Shown here: positions 44,838 through 55,253 of the stretch, piece after piece
Numbering within the stretch: the first letter of the stretch is position 1
Layout: the number at the start of each line of letters is the position of its first letter
NCBI GenBank assembly: GCA_040743155.1
Contig: JBFLJU010000001.1
Coordinates: 310,001-374,000 of the forward strand
Source: Cycloclasticus sp.
GTDB lineage: Bacteria; Pseudomonadota; Gammaproteobacteria; Methylococcales; Cycloclasticaceae
Direction: 5' to 3'
DNA length: 64,000 nt
Position numbers and translations under genes: made by a program
The notes under the pieces: model-generated
What the model saw: the letters and a program-made list of their open reading frames with translations, nothing else
Databases searched by the model: none
Told to the model about the DNA's origin: nothing

Positions 44838-45281
44838 TTATAGATTTATGTCCTTGGGTTTTGGAAAGCTCAATATCTCTTGGTTAGGGTAAGCTTGGGT
44901 GCATTGCTCAACACTGTCTTTAGTAATAGCACGCTTTAGGGCAGTATCGGCCATTAACCATTCCTTGAGCAAATGTTCAGCCAGTCCAAATTCTTCTAAA
45001 GATTCTTTTAGCAAGCGTTGGCGTAATGTAAATAAGTCTTCAGTAATATGAATATGTTGGTGGGCCATTCTTGGTGTTTTTCCAGCATACCTTTTAGGGC
45101 CGCCAATCAGCTGGGCCATAAAGTCTGTTTGCTGGTCTTCAAGCAGCGTTTGAGGCTTATCTGTGAAATACAGCTTTAACCACTCATGAGAGTATGCCTT
45201 GTCATAAAAAATTCTATGCACTTTTTGTAGTGTCTCTAAACCGCCAATACGTTTAAAGAGTGTTTTGTCTATCACGGACAT
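44838..45281 (-). CDS. Truncated haemoglobin family protein
   Basis: This 147-residue globin-like protein has the N-terminal LFKRIGGLETLQKVHRIFYDKA typical of truncated globins, a central FMAQLIGGPKRYAGKTPRMAHQHIHI region with candidate proximal His residues, and a C-terminal helix with ALKRAI. Subgroup 1 against 2 is not resolved. Such globins bind O2 or NO. It is convergent with trxC and lies 107 bases from the Hsp33 stop. Confidence 0.82.
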   Translation of the reverse strand: MSVIDKTLFKRIGGLETLQKVHRIFYDKAYSHEWLKLYFTDKPQTLLEDQQTDFMAQLIGGPKRYAGKTPRMAHQHIHITEDLFTLRQRLLKESLEEFGLAEHLLKEWLMADTALKRAITKDSVEQCTQAYPNQEILSFPKPKDINL

Positions 45282-45388
45282 ATAGAAAAATTAAGTAGCT
45301 TAAGGTTTTTCATTTCTGAATGAAGGTGTCGTTAAGATAAATTAAAGCCCCTAGGTATCGGTACTCATTTTTATCGAAAAAATGCGTA

Positions 45389-46258
45389 TTAATGGCGTAC
45401 TTGAGAGCCACCTGTTTTTCCATCACTAAACAACTGCTCAATATCCACGGCATCAAAATGATAGTGCTTATTGCAGAAATCACAATGCGTTTCAACCGAA
45501 CCCTTTTCTTTAATGAGGGATAATAATTCCGCCTGTCCTACTGTGAGTAATCCAGCTTCCACTTTTTCCCTAGAGCAATCGCACTTAAAAATAACGGTTT
45601 GTGGTTGATACAACCTAATAGATTCTTCGTGAAAAAGGCGGTGAATCACATCATTGCTTGGTAAGTTTAATAATTCATTATCGGTAATGGTATCAGCTAA
45701 CATTTCTATGCGTTGCCAATCGGCTTGTTGGCCAGCACGCGCAGGTAATTCTTGAACTAACAAACCTACCGCTTTATCAGCATTAACCGCAAACCAAAGC
45801 CGTGTTTTAAGTTGTTCCGATTGTGCGAAGTAAGACTCGAGCGCATCAGATAATGAATCACCTTCTAAACTAACGATTCCTTGGTAGGCTTTACCTTTTG
45901 TTGGCTTAATGGTGAGTACCAGTCGGCCATCACCAAATAAAGAGGCCAAATTTCCAGTTTCAACTTCGCCGTCCCAAAGCGCTAAACCACGCACAGTTTG
46001 TTGATTACTAGACTGAGCAACTAGCATGCTGATAGGGCCGTCACCTTGGATTTGCAGGATCAACGAGCCATCAAACTTTAAGGTGGCGGATAACAAGACA
46101 GAGGCCGCAAGCACTTGCCCTAATTGTTCGGCAACAACGGCTGGGTATTGGTGTAGTGCTAAGGCGGCTTGAAAGCTTGCATCTAACGACACAATTTCAC
46201 CGCGCACGCCCAGTTCTTCAAAGAGAAAACGAGAGAGGTGGTCTTTGTTAGTGGTCAT
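45389..46258 (-). CDS. hslO: Redox-regulated chaperone Hsp33
   Basis: Hsp33 becomes an active holdase when oxidised. The 289 residues have the N-terminal substrate domain (LSRFLFEELGVRGEIVSLD at about 8-26) and the C-terminal zinc switch with CDC (near 226-228) and CDFC (near 259-262). The spacing is as in E. coli Hsp33. It is alone on this strand, with the globin gene downstream. Confidence 0.95.
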   Translation of the reverse strand: MTTNKDHLSRFLFEELGVRGEIVSLDASFQAALALHQYPAVVAEQLGQVLAASVLLSATLKFDGSLILQIQGDGPISMLVAQSSNQQTVRGLALWDGEVETGNLASLFGDGRLVLTIKPTKGKAYQGIVSLEGDSLSDALESYFAQSEQLKTRLWFAVNADKAVGLLVQELPARAGQQADWQRIEMLADTITDNELLNLPSNDVIHRLFHEESIRLYQPQTVIFKCDCSREKVEAGLLTVGQAELLSLIKEKGSVETHCDFCNKHYHFDAVDIEQLFSDGKTGGSQVRH

Positions 46259-46479
46259 TATTCCAAGGCTTCTAAAGTTATTGACACGCAGGGGTGTAAG
46301 GAGGGGCTATATTATGACAGATTAAGTTACCACTGCCGTGCGGGAGTTTGTTTCTTTTGTATTGCAAAATAAAGGAATATTTATCACTTAGCTAGGCTAG
46401 CTGAGTGGGTGCACGGGCCTTAAAAACAGGTGCGCCTTCAAGAGCTTTAGGCAGGACCCTAATTTATAAGGTAAAATTA

Positions 46480-47115
46480 ATGCTTATGTTTAATGATAAA
46501 TCTGCTTTGCCAACAAAAGATCAAGCGTTAGTGGGGCGTGCTGAGGCTATGCGAGTACCCAGTGCGCATTTTGTTTATCGCGATCATAGCTTAGTTGCAC
46601 CATTCCCTGAGGGCTATAAAACAGCGGTGTTTGGCCTAGGGTGTTTTTGGGGTGCTGAGCGTAAATTTTGGTTACTGGATGGCGTGTATTCAACAGCGGT
46701 AGGCTACGCTGCAGGCTATACACCTAATCCAACGTATGAAGAGGTATGTTCTGGGCAAACGGCGCATAACGAGGTTGTACTGGTGGTGTATAACCCGGCC
46801 ATTACTTCATATGCCTCGTTACTCACGGTGTTCTGGGAGTCGCATAACCCAACGCAAGGTATGCGCCAAGGGAATGATGCGGGTACGCAGTATCGTTCGG
46901 GTATTTACTATGCGTCAGAAGGCGAAGCTGAATCGGCACGGCAAACACGCGATACTTTTCAGCAACGTTTAAATGACGCGGGTTACGGCGCTATTACGAC
47001 TGAAATTTTGCCGCTGCCTACCTTTTATTATGCAGAGCATTACCATCAACAATATTTAGCTAAGAACCCCGGTGGATACTGCGGCTTAGGTGGAACGGGC
47101 GTTATACTGGGCTAG
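46480..47115 (+). CDS. msrA: Peptide methionine-S-sulfoxide reductase
   Basis: This repairs oxidised methionine. The active-site motif [11 protein letters not shown] carries the catalytic Cys, followed by [27 protein letters not shown], and the C-terminal [11 protein letters not shown]. With ATG 46480 the product is 211 residues, close to E. coli MsrA (212), with AAGG eight bases upstream. A GTG at 46405 gives an N-terminal extension not seen in the family and is rejected. It overlaps the convergent ung gene by 14 bases. Confidence 0.95.
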   Translation: MLMFNDKSALPTKDQALVGRAEAMRVPSAHFVYRDHSLVAPFPEGYKTAVFGLGCFWGAERKFWLLDGVYSTAVGYAAGYTPNPTYEEVCSGQTAHNEVVLVVYNPAITSYASLLTVFWESHNPTQGMRQGNDAGTQYRSGIYYASEGEAESARQTRDTFQQRLNDAGYGAITTEILPLPTFYYAEHYHQQYLAKNPGGYCGLGGTGVILG

Positions 47116-47794
47116 CGAGTTTAGGTAACTCCCAGTGAATAGGCTGTTTGCCGTGCCGCTCTAAATATTGATTGGTTTGGCTGAAATGCTCACAGCCTAA
47201 AAATCCACGGTGTGCCGACAACGGTGATGGGTGTGGTGCCTTTAAAACGAGGTGCCGCTGGCTGTCTATGAAGCCGCCTTTTTTTTGTGCATAACTTCCC
47301 CACAGTAAAAACACCACGTGTTCGTTTTGTTCGGCAACGGTTTGGATAACCTTATCGGTAAAAGTCTCCCAGCCTTTGTTTTTATGAGCGTTGGGTGTGT
47401 TGTATTCAACCGTTAATACGCTATTGAGCAATAAGACGCCTTGTTTTGCCCAGCTTTCTAAACAGCCGTGTAGGGCCATTGGAATATCTAAATCGGCTTG
47501 TAATTCTTTGTAAATATTACGCAGTGATGGTGGTATTTTCACATCGGGCTGCACAGAGAAACATAGGCCGTGCGCTTGGTGGTGTTGATGATAAGGATCC
47601 TGACCTAAAATGACCACGTTAACGTTTTCTAATGGCGTTAATTCAAGCGCGTGAAACCAGTTTGACGAGTGGGGATAAATAACTTTGTGGTCATTTTTTT
47701 CAAGCCGTAAAAACTCTTTTAGCGTCAGCATATAGGGTTTATCGAGTTCGTCGTCTAAAAACGGTTTCCAACTGTTCGCGTTTGATAAGGGCAT
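47102..47794 (-). CDS. ung: Uracil-DNA glycosylase
   Basis: This removes uracil from DNA. The 230 residues hold the catalytic water-activating GQDPYHQ (near 64-70), [10 protein letters not shown] with the conserved Asn, and [11 protein letters not shown] (near 188-198). It begins four bases after the ADP-ribosylglycohydrolase gene and is convergent with msrA. Confidence 0.97.
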   Translation of the reverse strand: MPLSNANSWKPFLDDELDKPYMLTLKEFLRLEKNDHKVIYPHSSNWFHALELTPLENVNVVILGQDPYHQHHQAHGLCFSVQPDVKIPPSLRNIYKELQADLDIPMALHGCLESWAKQGVLLLNSVLTVEYNTPNAHKNKGWETFTDKVIQTVAEQNEHVVFLLWGSYAQKKGGFIDSQRHLVLKAPHPSPLSAHRGFLGCEHFSQTNQYLERHGKQPIHWELPKLASPV

Positions 47795-47798
47795 AGCG

Positions 47799-48848
47799 TT
47801 AAGCGCTGATGTGTGAGGCTAGATTTTGTGCGCGTACTAATAATTCTTCTGACTGTTCTAAGCCATCAATAAAACGCTGTGGTATGCCGTGGATACCCAC
47901 TTGTGCGCCGACCAGTGCGCCGGTGAGCATGGCGCGGGCCATGTTTTGCCCGCCACCATTAATGGCGTGTAACACGGCGGATTCAAAGTCATCTGAATAA
48001 CGCGCAGCGAGGTAATAACAGGCTGGGAATTGGTGATAAACAGCGCAGGGCATGCCATAAACAATGGATACTTTCCAAGCGGGCTGGATTAAATCCTCAT
48101 GCGCTGCACGCGCAATGCTTGAAGGCGATAATAGTGCATCAGGTGAGGCAAACGTGCCAGCGCTAGACGGTTTGCTTCCGGGTATGCTCATGGCGTGAAA
48201 CGGTAGTTCTTGGTTGCCGACTAATTGCATTAACTTGCCTGACAATTCTTCGTCTAACGGCTGACCTTGTACTAACATGCCTAGCACCGCGCCGTAGGCA
48301 ACAGTCATGGCGTTAATGGTTTCATCACATTGCGTTAACAGTGTGTTGCTAGACACCGCCTTCGCTAGTTTGGTTGGTTCTGTTGCGTAACGAACGGCAA
48401 GGGCAAGGGTTCTTTCGGCAGCTTCTGTGTTGTCGGTGAAACCGGCTAACTCTCCCCATGGTTTATTTTGTTGGGTACGCAGTGCCCACGCCTCACGAAT
48501 AGATTGACTGGTAAAACCGCCCGGGCCGACGTTAGGCGTACCGTCTAATAGTGGGAATAATTCAGTATCTAAACGATGACAAAAGTCGGTCTCATCATAG
48601 TCTTGATGTGCCAGCGTAGAGTCGATCAGCATGTTTAAGATCAAGCCAGATTGAGACTGTTGCCCCGCTTTCATACCGCCGTGATAACGGTCTGGTTGAG
48701 GGTCGGTGTAGTCGTCTATCCAGTCGCCGTATTGTTGCCGCTGTTCATCAAGGTCGTAATACCAATGTGGGCCTAAGCCTAAGGCGTCTCCGATATAGGC
48801 GCCCATAATGGCACCAGCGGCGCGTTCTTGAATAGTGGTGTTAGCCAT
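47799..48848 (-). CDS. ADP-ribosylglycohydrolase family protein
   Basis: This 349-residue member of the ADP-ribosylglycohydrolase (DraG/ARH) fold has [21 protein letters not shown] near 13-33, and the second metal-binding region [21 protein letters not shown] near 299-319. The family removes ADP-ribose from arginine or other acceptors. No nitrogenase gene is close, so a DraG role is not supported. It is probably co-transcribed with ung. Confidence 0.9.
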   Translation of the reverse strand: MANTTIQERAAGAIMGAYIGDALGLGPHWYYDLDEQRQQYGDWIDDYTDPQPDRYHGGMKAGQQSQSGLILNMLIDSTLAHQDYDETDFCHRLDTELFPLLDGTPNVGPGGFTSQSIREAWALRTQQNKPWGELAGFTDNTEAAERTLALAVRYATEPTKLAKAVSSNTLLTQCDETINAMTVAYGAVLGMLVQGQPLDEELSGKLMQLVGNQELPFHAMSIPGSKPSSAGTFASPDALLSPSSIARAAHEDLIQPAWKVSIVYGMPCAVYHQFPACYYLAARYSDDFESAVLHAINGGGQNMARAMLTGALVGAQVGIHGIPQRFIDGLEQSEELLVRAQNLASHISA

Positions 48849-48946
48849 GTGTACTGCCTATGTTCTATTTTCTTGTTGTTATAGCATTTTGCAAGCAGCC
48901 ATGCATCTACTTAAAGCGGGCTAACGTTCTCTGTTAAAATGAATGG

Positions 48947-49813
48947 ATGAATAGCGTAGATAAAACTAGAACTAGATTTAACAAGCTTCAAAAACGTTTA
49001 CGGCGTGAAATGGGGCAGGCGATTGCTGACTATAATATGGTCGAAGACGGTGATCGAATTATGGTGTGTTTATCAGGGGGCAAAGACTCCTACACCATGT
49101 TGGATATTTTGATAAATTTACGCAATAGTGCACCGGTCGATTTTGAATTGTTAGCGGTGAATTTAGATCAAAAGCAGCCGGGATTTCCAGAGCATATTCT
49201 GCCTGAATACTTGCAATCAATTGATGTGCCGTATCACGTGATTGAGCAGGATACCTATAGCGTCGTCACCCGTGTTGTGCCCGAGGGGAAAACAACCTGT
49301 GGCTTATGCTCAAGAATGCGCCGCGGCGCATTGTATGCCTATGCAGAGGAGCATGGCTTTAACAAAATTGCCTTAGGGCACCACCGTGATGACATCATAG
49401 AAACGTTTTTTCTGAATATGTTTCATGGTGGGCAATTAAAGGCAATGCCGGCAAAGTTAAAAAGTGATAACGGTAAGCACATTGTGATTCGCCCGTTGTC
49501 GTATTCGAGAGAAAAAGACATCGCTGAGTTTGCCGGTCTCAAAGCTTATCCAATTATTCCCTGCAACCTGTGCGGCAGCCAAGAAAACTTACAACGTGTA
49601 CAGATGAAAAATATGCTGAAACAATGGGATAAGGAATTTCCGGGGCGCGTGGAAAGTATTTTCAATAGCTTGAAAAATATAAAACCGTCGCAATTATTAG
49701 ACAGGCAGATGTTTGATTTCGAAAATTTAACGCAAGCGGTAGAAGCTCAGGATGAGAAAGTGACTCAATATCAACCCATTATTTTTCCAGCCATGCAGAC
49801 GAATAAACAGTAA
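48947..49813 (+). CDS. ttcA: tRNA 2-thiocytidine synthetase TtcA
   Basis: TtcA thiolates C32 of several tRNAs. The PP-loop SGGKDS (near 44-49) and the two CxxC pairs CGLC (near 122-125) and CNLC (near 213-216), which hold the iron-sulfur cluster, are in place within 288 residues. The stop overlaps the plsB ATG (TAATG), so the two genes are translationally coupled. Confidence 0.96.
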   Translation: MNSVDKTRTRFNKLQKRLRREMGQAIADYNMVEDGDRIMVCLSGGKDSYTMLDILINLRNSAPVDFELLAVNLDQKQPGFPEHILPEYLQSIDVPYHVIEQDTYSVVTRVVPEGKTTCGLCSRMRRGALYAYAEEHGFNKIALGHHRDDIIETFFLNMFHGGQLKAMPAKLKSDNGKHIVIRPLSYSREKDIAEFAGLKAYPIIPCNLCGSQENLQRVQMKNMLKQWDKEFPGRVESIFNSLKNIKPSQLLDRQMFDFENLTQAVEAQDEKVTQYQPIIFPAMQTNKQ

Positions 49814-52224
49814 TGGTCGGCTCATTTTTATTGCGCTGGTTGTTGTCTTTTTGGGTAAAGGCTAAGGTTTTACCAAAAGATGATGAGTGGTTCGACACGC
49901 TTAAAAATAAGAAAGTGTGTTACGTGACTTTTAGCGATGCCTGTGCAAAACAGATCGTTTTAGAGCAAGCGTGTAGAGACCTGAACCTGCCCTTGCCTTC
50001 CGATGGTATTGAGGCCGGAGCGGCCGTTGAGCCCTATGCCTTGTTTGCATTGGAAAGTCTAAAGGATCGTAAAGGGTTCGCAGCGCCAAAGCGTTTGGCT
50101 CGATTAATTGACGCGGCTGAATCATCAGATGAAGATATTCTGATTGTTCCAGTCTCTATTTTTTGGGGCCGTGGGCCTCGAAAGACAGACAGTTTTTGGG
50201 GTAGTTTGTTTACGGATGAAGGGGGTAAATCAAACGTATTTTCCCGCGCGTTATCCATACTATTCAATGGACGTTCTACACTCCTAAGGTTTGGTGAGCC
50301 TGTTTCTCTAAAACAATTAAGCTCAGATGAGCAAGGCACACAGTTTTTAACGAGAAAGTTAACTCGAGTATTACGCGTTCATTTTGCTAGAACACGTTTA
50401 ATGACGATCGGGCCAGACCAGTTATCGTCAAAAAAACTGGCTGAAGACTTAATAAAAACGGACCTTGTTCAATTAGCCATCCAGCGCGAAATGAAGCGAA
50501 ATAAGGTGTCTAAACTGGAGGCGGAAAAACAGGCAAAAGCCTATGCCATTGAAATTGCTGCGGTGATCAACATTCGTGCGGCTATTGTTTTGGAGAAGAT
50601 CTTAGGCTGGCTATGGAACAAGTTATACGACGGTATTGTGCTCCATCACTTTGCACGAGTGGAGCGTTTGTCACGCAAACATCAAATAATTTATGTGCCG
50701 AGTCATCAAAGTCACATGGACTATTTAGTCTTGTCTTACGCCTTGTTTACACGAGGTCTTGCGCCGCCCCATGTGGCTGCCGGTGTCAATTTGAACATAC
50801 CGATCGCAGGCCCTTGGATTAGGCGCTGTGGTGCGTTTTTTTTACGTCGGACATTCAAGGGTAACGTTGTCTATGGTGCCGTGTTTGAAGCCTATATGGG
50901 GCATTTAGCCAGTACTGGTACCGCAGTAGAGTACTTTGTGGAGGGTGGGCGTAGTCGTACTGGACGTAAGCTGAAAGCAAAGCCCGGTTTATTAGCAATG
51001 AGCGTACGAAGTTATCTTAGAAACCACAAACGTTCAGTTGTTTTTCTGCCCGTTAATTTCGCTTATGAAAAACTGGTTGAAGGTGAAACTTACGTTAACG
51101 AGTTGAGTGGTAAGCCAAAGAAAACTGAGTCGGTGATGGGGGTATTAAGGTCATTTAAGGCACTGAAGGATCACTTTGGACAAGTGCACGTGAACTTTGG
51201 TTCGCCCATTTATTTGGATAAGTTGATTGATGCTGAGTACCCACAATGGCGGCGTGAAGAGTGCGCCGATAATAAAGAGCTAGTTAATAAGGTCGTCACT
51301 AAGTTGGGCTCGCAGATTATGTCTGGCATCAATGAAGCGACACACGTCAACGCAATGGGCTTATTGGCGATGGCGTTGTTAAATGCGCCGGAGCAATCGA
51401 TGAGTGAGGCGGCTTTAATAAAGCAATTGGACGTGTATTTAGCGCTATTAGAAGCAGCTCCCTATTCTAAAGAGGTGACACAGGTCGAGTTAAATTCGGT
51501 GCAAACGATCGCCTATGGTGAACAATTCGGCATTTTAAAAAGAGAGTCGAATGACGGCGCTGAGCGGCTATTTGTAGAAGGCAGTGATGCCGTACTGCTG
51601 ACCTACTTTAGAAACAATGTTGTGCATTTGTTCGTGTTGCCCTCATTTATTGCGTGTTGTTTCTTAAGTCATCCATCGTTGAGGAAGAAGCAAGTGGTGC
51701 ATTGGTTTAGGTTGCTGTACCCATTTTTGAAAGATGAGCTTTCAATGTATTGGAGTAATAGACAGGTCAGTTATAGCGCCAACAAAGTGATTAGCTGTCT
51801 GGTTGATCAAGGCTTGCTTAATCAATCATCTGATACCTTGTCTGTGAACAACGGCCAACAACAAACGATAGCGCATTTGTCTCGTGGCGTGCTGCTCAGT
51901 TTAGAGCGTTTTTATTTAACGGTACTGCTTTTAAAGCAAAAAGGAGAGGGTGCGTTCACGCGGTTTGAATTGGAAAAAGCTTGTGGCGGCGCCGCTGAAA
52001 AGCTATCAACGCTGAATGGTTTAAACTCACCAGAATTTTTCGATAAGGTGTTATTTAAGGGCTTTATTGAAATGCTTTATAACGAAGGAATTATTTGGGC
52101 CAACGACAAAGGGAAATTGACCTATGGTGCTGTGCTTGACTCAATCATAGATGATGCTGGCCTAGTGATGAGCCAGCAGGTACGCAAAAACCTTCATCAA
52201 CTGATTGAGTCTTCTGTTAACTGA
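49813..52224 (+). CDS. plsB: Glycerol-3-phosphate acyltransferase PlsB
   Basis: This large membrane-associated enzyme of 803 residues performs the first acylation in phospholipid synthesis. The acyltransferase block I is SHQSHMDYLVLSY (near 297-309; E. coli has HRSHMDYLLL), followed by GAFFLRRTF and VEGGRSRTGRKL. The N-terminal ~270 residues and the C-terminal ~300 are the usual PlsB extensions. It overlaps the convergent TraB-family gene by eight bases. Confidence 0.95.
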   Translation: MVGSFLLRWLLSFWVKAKVLPKDDEWFDTLKNKKVCYVTFSDACAKQIVLEQACRDLNLPLPSDGIEAGAAVEPYALFALESLKDRKGFAAPKRLARLIDAAESSDEDILIVPVSIFWGRGPRKTDSFWGSLFTDEGGKSNVFSRALSILFNGRSTLLRFGEPVSLKQLSSDEQGTQFLTRKLTRVLRVHFARTRLMTIGPDQLSSKKLAEDLIKTDLVQLAIQREMKRNKVSKLEAEKQAKAYAIEIAAVINIRAAIVLEKILGWLWNKLYDGIVLHHFARVERLSRKHQIIYVPSHQSHMDYLVLSYALFTRGLAPPHVAAGVNLNIPIAGPWIRRCGAFFLRRTFKGNVVYGAVFEAYMGHLASTGTAVEYFVEGGRSRTGRKLKAKPGLLAMSVRSYLRNHKRSVVFLPVNFAYEKLVEGETYVNELSGKPKKTESVMGVLRSFKALKDHFGQVHVNFGSPIYLDKLIDAEYPQWRREECADNKELVNKVVTKLGSQIMSGINEATHVNAMGLLAMALLNAPEQSMSEAALIKQLDVYLALLEAAPYSKEVTQVELNSVQTIAYGEQFGILKRESNDGAERLFVEGSDAVLLTYFRNNVVHLFVLPSFIACCFLSHPSLRKKQVVHWFRLLYPFLKDELSMYWSNRQVSYSANKVISCLVDQGLLNQSSDTLSVNNGQQQTIAHLSRGVLLSLERFYLTVLLLKQKGEGAFTRFELEKACGGAAEKLSTLNGLNSPEFFDKVLFKGFIEMLYNEGIIWANDKGKLTYGAVLDSIIDDAGLVMSQQVRKNLHQLIESSVN

Positions 52225-53407
52225 GCTGTTCGAAAATCCTAAACCCAGCGATGTAAGTACCGGCGGCGGAGCCAACGGTACTAAACAAGAACACCAATAA
52301 GGTACGAGAGACTCGGTTTTTCCACCAACCGCCAATGTTCACGGTGTCATATTTTAGTGTTGAAAAGTCACCTACGCGTGGTTTTCTTAGCCATGCTTCG
52401 GTTGCAGCGGTGACCATGCCAGCGCCAACGGTTGGGTTAAGCGAGGTGAGAGGCGCGGCTAAAAACGCAATGATAATGGTGAGTGGGTGGGCGTTCGCTA
52501 ATAAAGCGCCTATCGCGGACAGACCGCCGTTAATGACAACCCATTCGGCGACGAGTTGCCAACCTAGTTCAGGTGCTCGGTTAAAGCCGATACTAAAGCC
52601 TGTCAAAATTAGCCCGACAATAATCCATGGAATAATTTTTGGCCATCGGCTGGCGGCGGGAATGCTTTCCAGTTCTTCAATGCTTTTTGTACCCTGAAGT
52701 TGCGAGTTAATATACGTTTTAATGCCTTTTAAGTGACCGGCACCAATAACAACCAATATGCTTTTATATTTGCCGGAATTTGCATCATCAGATATACGGT
52801 GAGCCATATATTGGTCTCGCTCATTGACCAAAGGCGTATAAATTTCACTGGAGGATTCAGCAAATTGGGAAAAAGTGGCGTCTAACACATCGCCTTCTTT
52901 TAGCTTTTCAATATCTTCTTCGCTGACTTTTTCTGAAAACATGACGCTGGCAAGCAAGCCGGAAAAAAGCTCTATGCGTTTCCACCAAGGTACATTACGG
53001 TACACACGCTTGAGGGTGATGCCAACTTCGCGATCAATCAATAACACGGGTTTATGAGACTGGATTGCCAATTCGGCGGCTACTTTCATTTCAGCGCCAG
53101 GTTCAATGCCTAGTTCATCAGCCATTTTTTGTTGGAAGGCACCTAGGGCTAAGCTGGCGGTGACCATACTGGCTTTGCCGCTCTTAATGACATTAAATAG
53201 ATCCATTTGAGCGAGGCTATCGGGGTCGATTAATGCATTGTATCGGCTGGGGCAAAGCTCAATCGCGACGGCATCGTAATCGTTTGTTGAAATCAGCGTT
53301 TCGACAGCATCGACACTCGCTTTCGAGACGTGCGCCGTGCCCAGTAACGTAACCTGACAGTCGTTAATGATAAGGGTTTCTATGGGTTGGTCGACATCGT
53401 TGTTCAA
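52217..53407 (-). CDS. TraB/GumN-family protein
   Basis: This 396-residue protein has the TraB domain (about 10-240): LLGTAHVSKASV near 18-29 and VVIGAGHLKGI near 220-230, the two motifs that in relatives bind metal. Four or so C-terminal helices follow (about 255-390). Members include the TIKI metalloproteases and a conserved bacterial/archaeal membrane form; no activity is assigned here. It is convergent with plsB. Confidence 0.85.
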   Translation of the reverse strand: MNNDVDQPIETLIINDCQVTLLGTAHVSKASVDAVETLISTNDYDAVAIELCPSRYNALIDPDSLAQMDLFNVIKSGKASMVTASLALGAFQQKMADELGIEPGAEMKVAAELAIQSHKPVLLIDREVGITLKRVYRNVPWWKRIELFSGLLASVMFSEKVSEEDIEKLKEGDVLDATFSQFAESSSEIYTPLVNERDQYMAHRISDDANSGKYKSILVVIGAGHLKGIKTYINSQLQGTKSIEELESIPAASRWPKIIPWIIVGLILTGFSIGFNRAPELGWQLVAEWVVINGGLSAIGALLANAHPLTIIIAFLAAPLTSLNPTVGAGMVTAATEAWLRKPRVGDFSTLKYDTVNIGGWWKNRVSRTLLVFLFSTVGSAAGTYIAGFRIFEQLS

Positions 53408-53430
53408 GGCAATTCTCTATTTGTAGTGTG

Positions 53431-54372
53431 TTAATGATTAACGGTATTATCGGTGATGTTTAAATCTTTCGCCCAGCCTTTTGCGACCAAAAAGACACGT
53501 TTACTTTCTTGGTCTGTTTGTTTCTCCGCTGAGAAACCAGCTAAGCATAAGGGTAAAGAGTGTAGCCTATTGGCAAAATATTGAAGGATCTCCTCAGTGG
53601 AGTAATAGCTGTTATTCGATGAATAGTGCTGGGGAGCTAGCCATTGGTCCTTTTCTAAAGGCTGCCACTGAAGGTTTGATGACTTAAAGTGTTGCCAAAA
53701 GTCATCTGGCCGCGCCCATTCTCCACGCTGATGTAAGTTTGAAACAAGCCCAGGGTAACAATGATTTGATAGTCCGAGGGGGTGAAATAGCCGACCCTTC
53801 ATCAAGCAAATATGCTCGTCAATGGTAATGTTTAGTTGCTTAAGCTTATGTTGTGCCGCAGGGTGCGAGGACAATTGGCTTTGGCGTGTTTGCATCGTTT
53901 TGTATTTGATGTCTAAGCGGTCTTTTAACATCGGGCCGACCCAATGATGAGTTTGAGCGGTGTCTCCTATACCTAAGTAAAATTTACAAGATACTTCCCA
54001 GTGCTGAACCTTATTATTTAAGTTGTCTTGCACAATAAAATCAAACTCACCAATGGTTCTGCTGGAATCTTGTATCTGCAGGCTCTGAGCTAAAATATTG
54101 TATCGGCCACTATGGCGAAACCAATAAGTGAGTAAGGTTTCAAAGCGATGTCCTAAACGATGGTCATGCTGTTGTTCTAATAAGCCAACCAACTCGGTGG
54201 GGTCTTCGTTTAGCGCGTCTAGTTGTTGCTGAAAATGCTGATAAGATCGCGCCCAATCAGCTGCGCTAGTCCAATTTTGAGCTTGCTGGGTTCCTTGGAT
54301 AATGGGTGGGTTAGCAATAACCCAGGCGAGATCTCTGACGTACGGATGTTGTAAGAAGCACGTTGTAGGCAA
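53431..54372 (-). CDS. DUF1853 family protein
   Basis: The family-like sequence begins QHPYVRDLAWVIANPPII and continues with LGHRFETLLTYWFRH, QDNLNNKVQHWEVSCKFYLG and KGRLFHPLG, a pattern of the uncharacterised DUF1853 group, which has a nuclease-like look in its EFDFIVQD...HWEVSCKF segment. The longest frame starts at 54468 and overlaps the UPF0149 gene by 89 bases. I prefer the TTG at 54372, eight bases after that gene's stop, although no clear ribosome site is visible. The start is uncertain. Confidence 0.75.
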   Translation of the reverse strand: MPTTCFLQHPYVRDLAWVIANPPIIQGTQQAQNWTSAADWARSYQHFQQQLDALNEDPTELVGLLEQQHDHRLGHRFETLLTYWFRHSGRYNILAQSLQIQDSSRTIGEFDFIVQDNLNNKVQHWEVSCKFYLGIGDTAQTHHWVGPMLKDRLDIKYKTMQTRQSQLSSHPAAQHKLKQLNITIDEHICLMKGRLFHPLGLSNHCYPGLVSNLHQRGEWARPDDFWQHFKSSNLQWQPLEKDQWLAPQHYSSNNSYYSTEEILQYFANRLHSLPLCLAGFSAEKQTDQESKRVFLVAKGWAKDLNITDNTVNH

Positions 54373-54379
54373 GGCTGAA

Positions 54380-54895
54380 TTACACGTTTTCTGGGCTATT
54401 AAACAATAGGTATAAATCAATGACGCAATCTGGAATTTTATCGGCCATGTCGTCGAGTAGCTCATCATTTAGGCTGATATCACCCAGATCATCTTCCAAT
54501 AACTCGGAACAACTGAGAATCGGTAGCGTGAGCTCTGCAACTTCTTCTGGATGAGTTTCGAACCATGCTTTTTCTTGACTGAAGACACCTTGCATAAAAC
54601 CAGACGCCCAAAGGGTGAGGGAGTCTTCGTCATCCTCAGCATCACTAGGGTTTGGAAAATCGCCGTTTAATAAGGCCTGTTCAATGTCTTTTTGCAAGTC
54701 GAAAATGGCTGATGAAACAGAGGGGCTAGCGACATTGTCAGCTAATATTTCAGCCAGGATTTGTTCCTGTGTTGAAGAGCCTGCTTGAACAACTAAACTG
54801 GTTAAAAATCCATGCATTTCAAGGAAGTACATGGCATCTTCTGTTAGTTCGTCAGAATCAAAGAAGTGACTTAAAAGGTCTGTAGAGGTTGACAT
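54380..54895 (-). CDS. UPF0149 (YgfB/YecA) family protein
   Basis: This 171-residue acidic, helical protein carries the UPF0149 pattern: AMYFLEMHGFLTSLVVQAG near 21-39 and TLWASGFMQGVF near 113-124. YgfB-type proteins are small adapters of poorly known function. It lies between the CDGSH gene and the DUF1853 gene on the same strand with short gaps, so a shared transcript is likely. Confidence 0.8.
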   Translation of the reverse strand: MSTSTDLLSHFFDSDELTEDAMYFLEMHGFLTSLVVQAGSSTQEQILAEILADNVASPSVSSAIFDLQKDIEQALLNGDFPNPSDAEDDEDSLTLWASGFMQGVFSQEKAWFETHPEEVAELTLPILSCSELLEDDLGDISLNDELLDDMADKIPDCVIDLYLLFNSPENV

Positions 54896-54909
54896 ATTGT
54901 GATTGAATT

Positions 54910-55137
54910 TTATTTGTTATGGGTGCCGTCACACCATGGCATATTGGCGGAATTGCCGCAGCCGCAGATTGTGAGGGATTCGTCTTTTTGGGGCCTGTAA
55001 ATTAACGGCCGAATGCCGTCAGTTTGTTTATGGCTACCATCACAGTGAGGGGCGTCTTGTGTTTTGCCACATTGACAGATGTAGACCTCTTCACCCTTTT
55101 TTACGGTAATGCAGTACGGGTATTGCTGGCTGTACAT
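54910..55137 (-). CDS. Double CDGSH iron-sulfur protein
   Basis: This 75-residue protein consists of two CDGSH [2Fe-2S] motifs: CQCGKTQDAPHCDGSH (near 20-35) and CGCGNSANMPWCDGTH (near 58-73). Each supplies three Cys and one His. Such double-CDGSH proteins occur in many bacteria, with functions in redox or cluster handling that are not settled. It is the first gene of a possible three-gene minus-strand run. Confidence 0.93.
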   Translation of the reverse strand: MYSQQYPYCITVKKGEEVYICQCGKTQDAPHCDGSHKQTDGIRPLIYRPQKDESLTICGCGNSANMPWCDGTHNK

Positions 55138-55253
55138 AATGTCTATCTCTTAAGTGAATGAATGGATTGAATACGTTTAAGCTGTAATAATACAAGAGAG
55201 GGTAAAGCCCTTTGGGTGTTCTACCAAACTTCACTATAGATGACAAAAAACGT

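Noticed and set aside
45310-45495. Minus-strand frame near the 3' end of hslO
   Set aside because: It overlaps hslO in another frame, with no ribosome site or homology.
46405-46479. N-terminal extension of msrA from GTG 46405
   Set aside because: ATG 46480 has a good ribosome site and gives the family length.
47799-48848. ADP-ribosylglycohydrolase as DraG in nitrogenase control
   Set aside because: No nitrogenase, draT or nif regulator is nearby; the fold family is wide.
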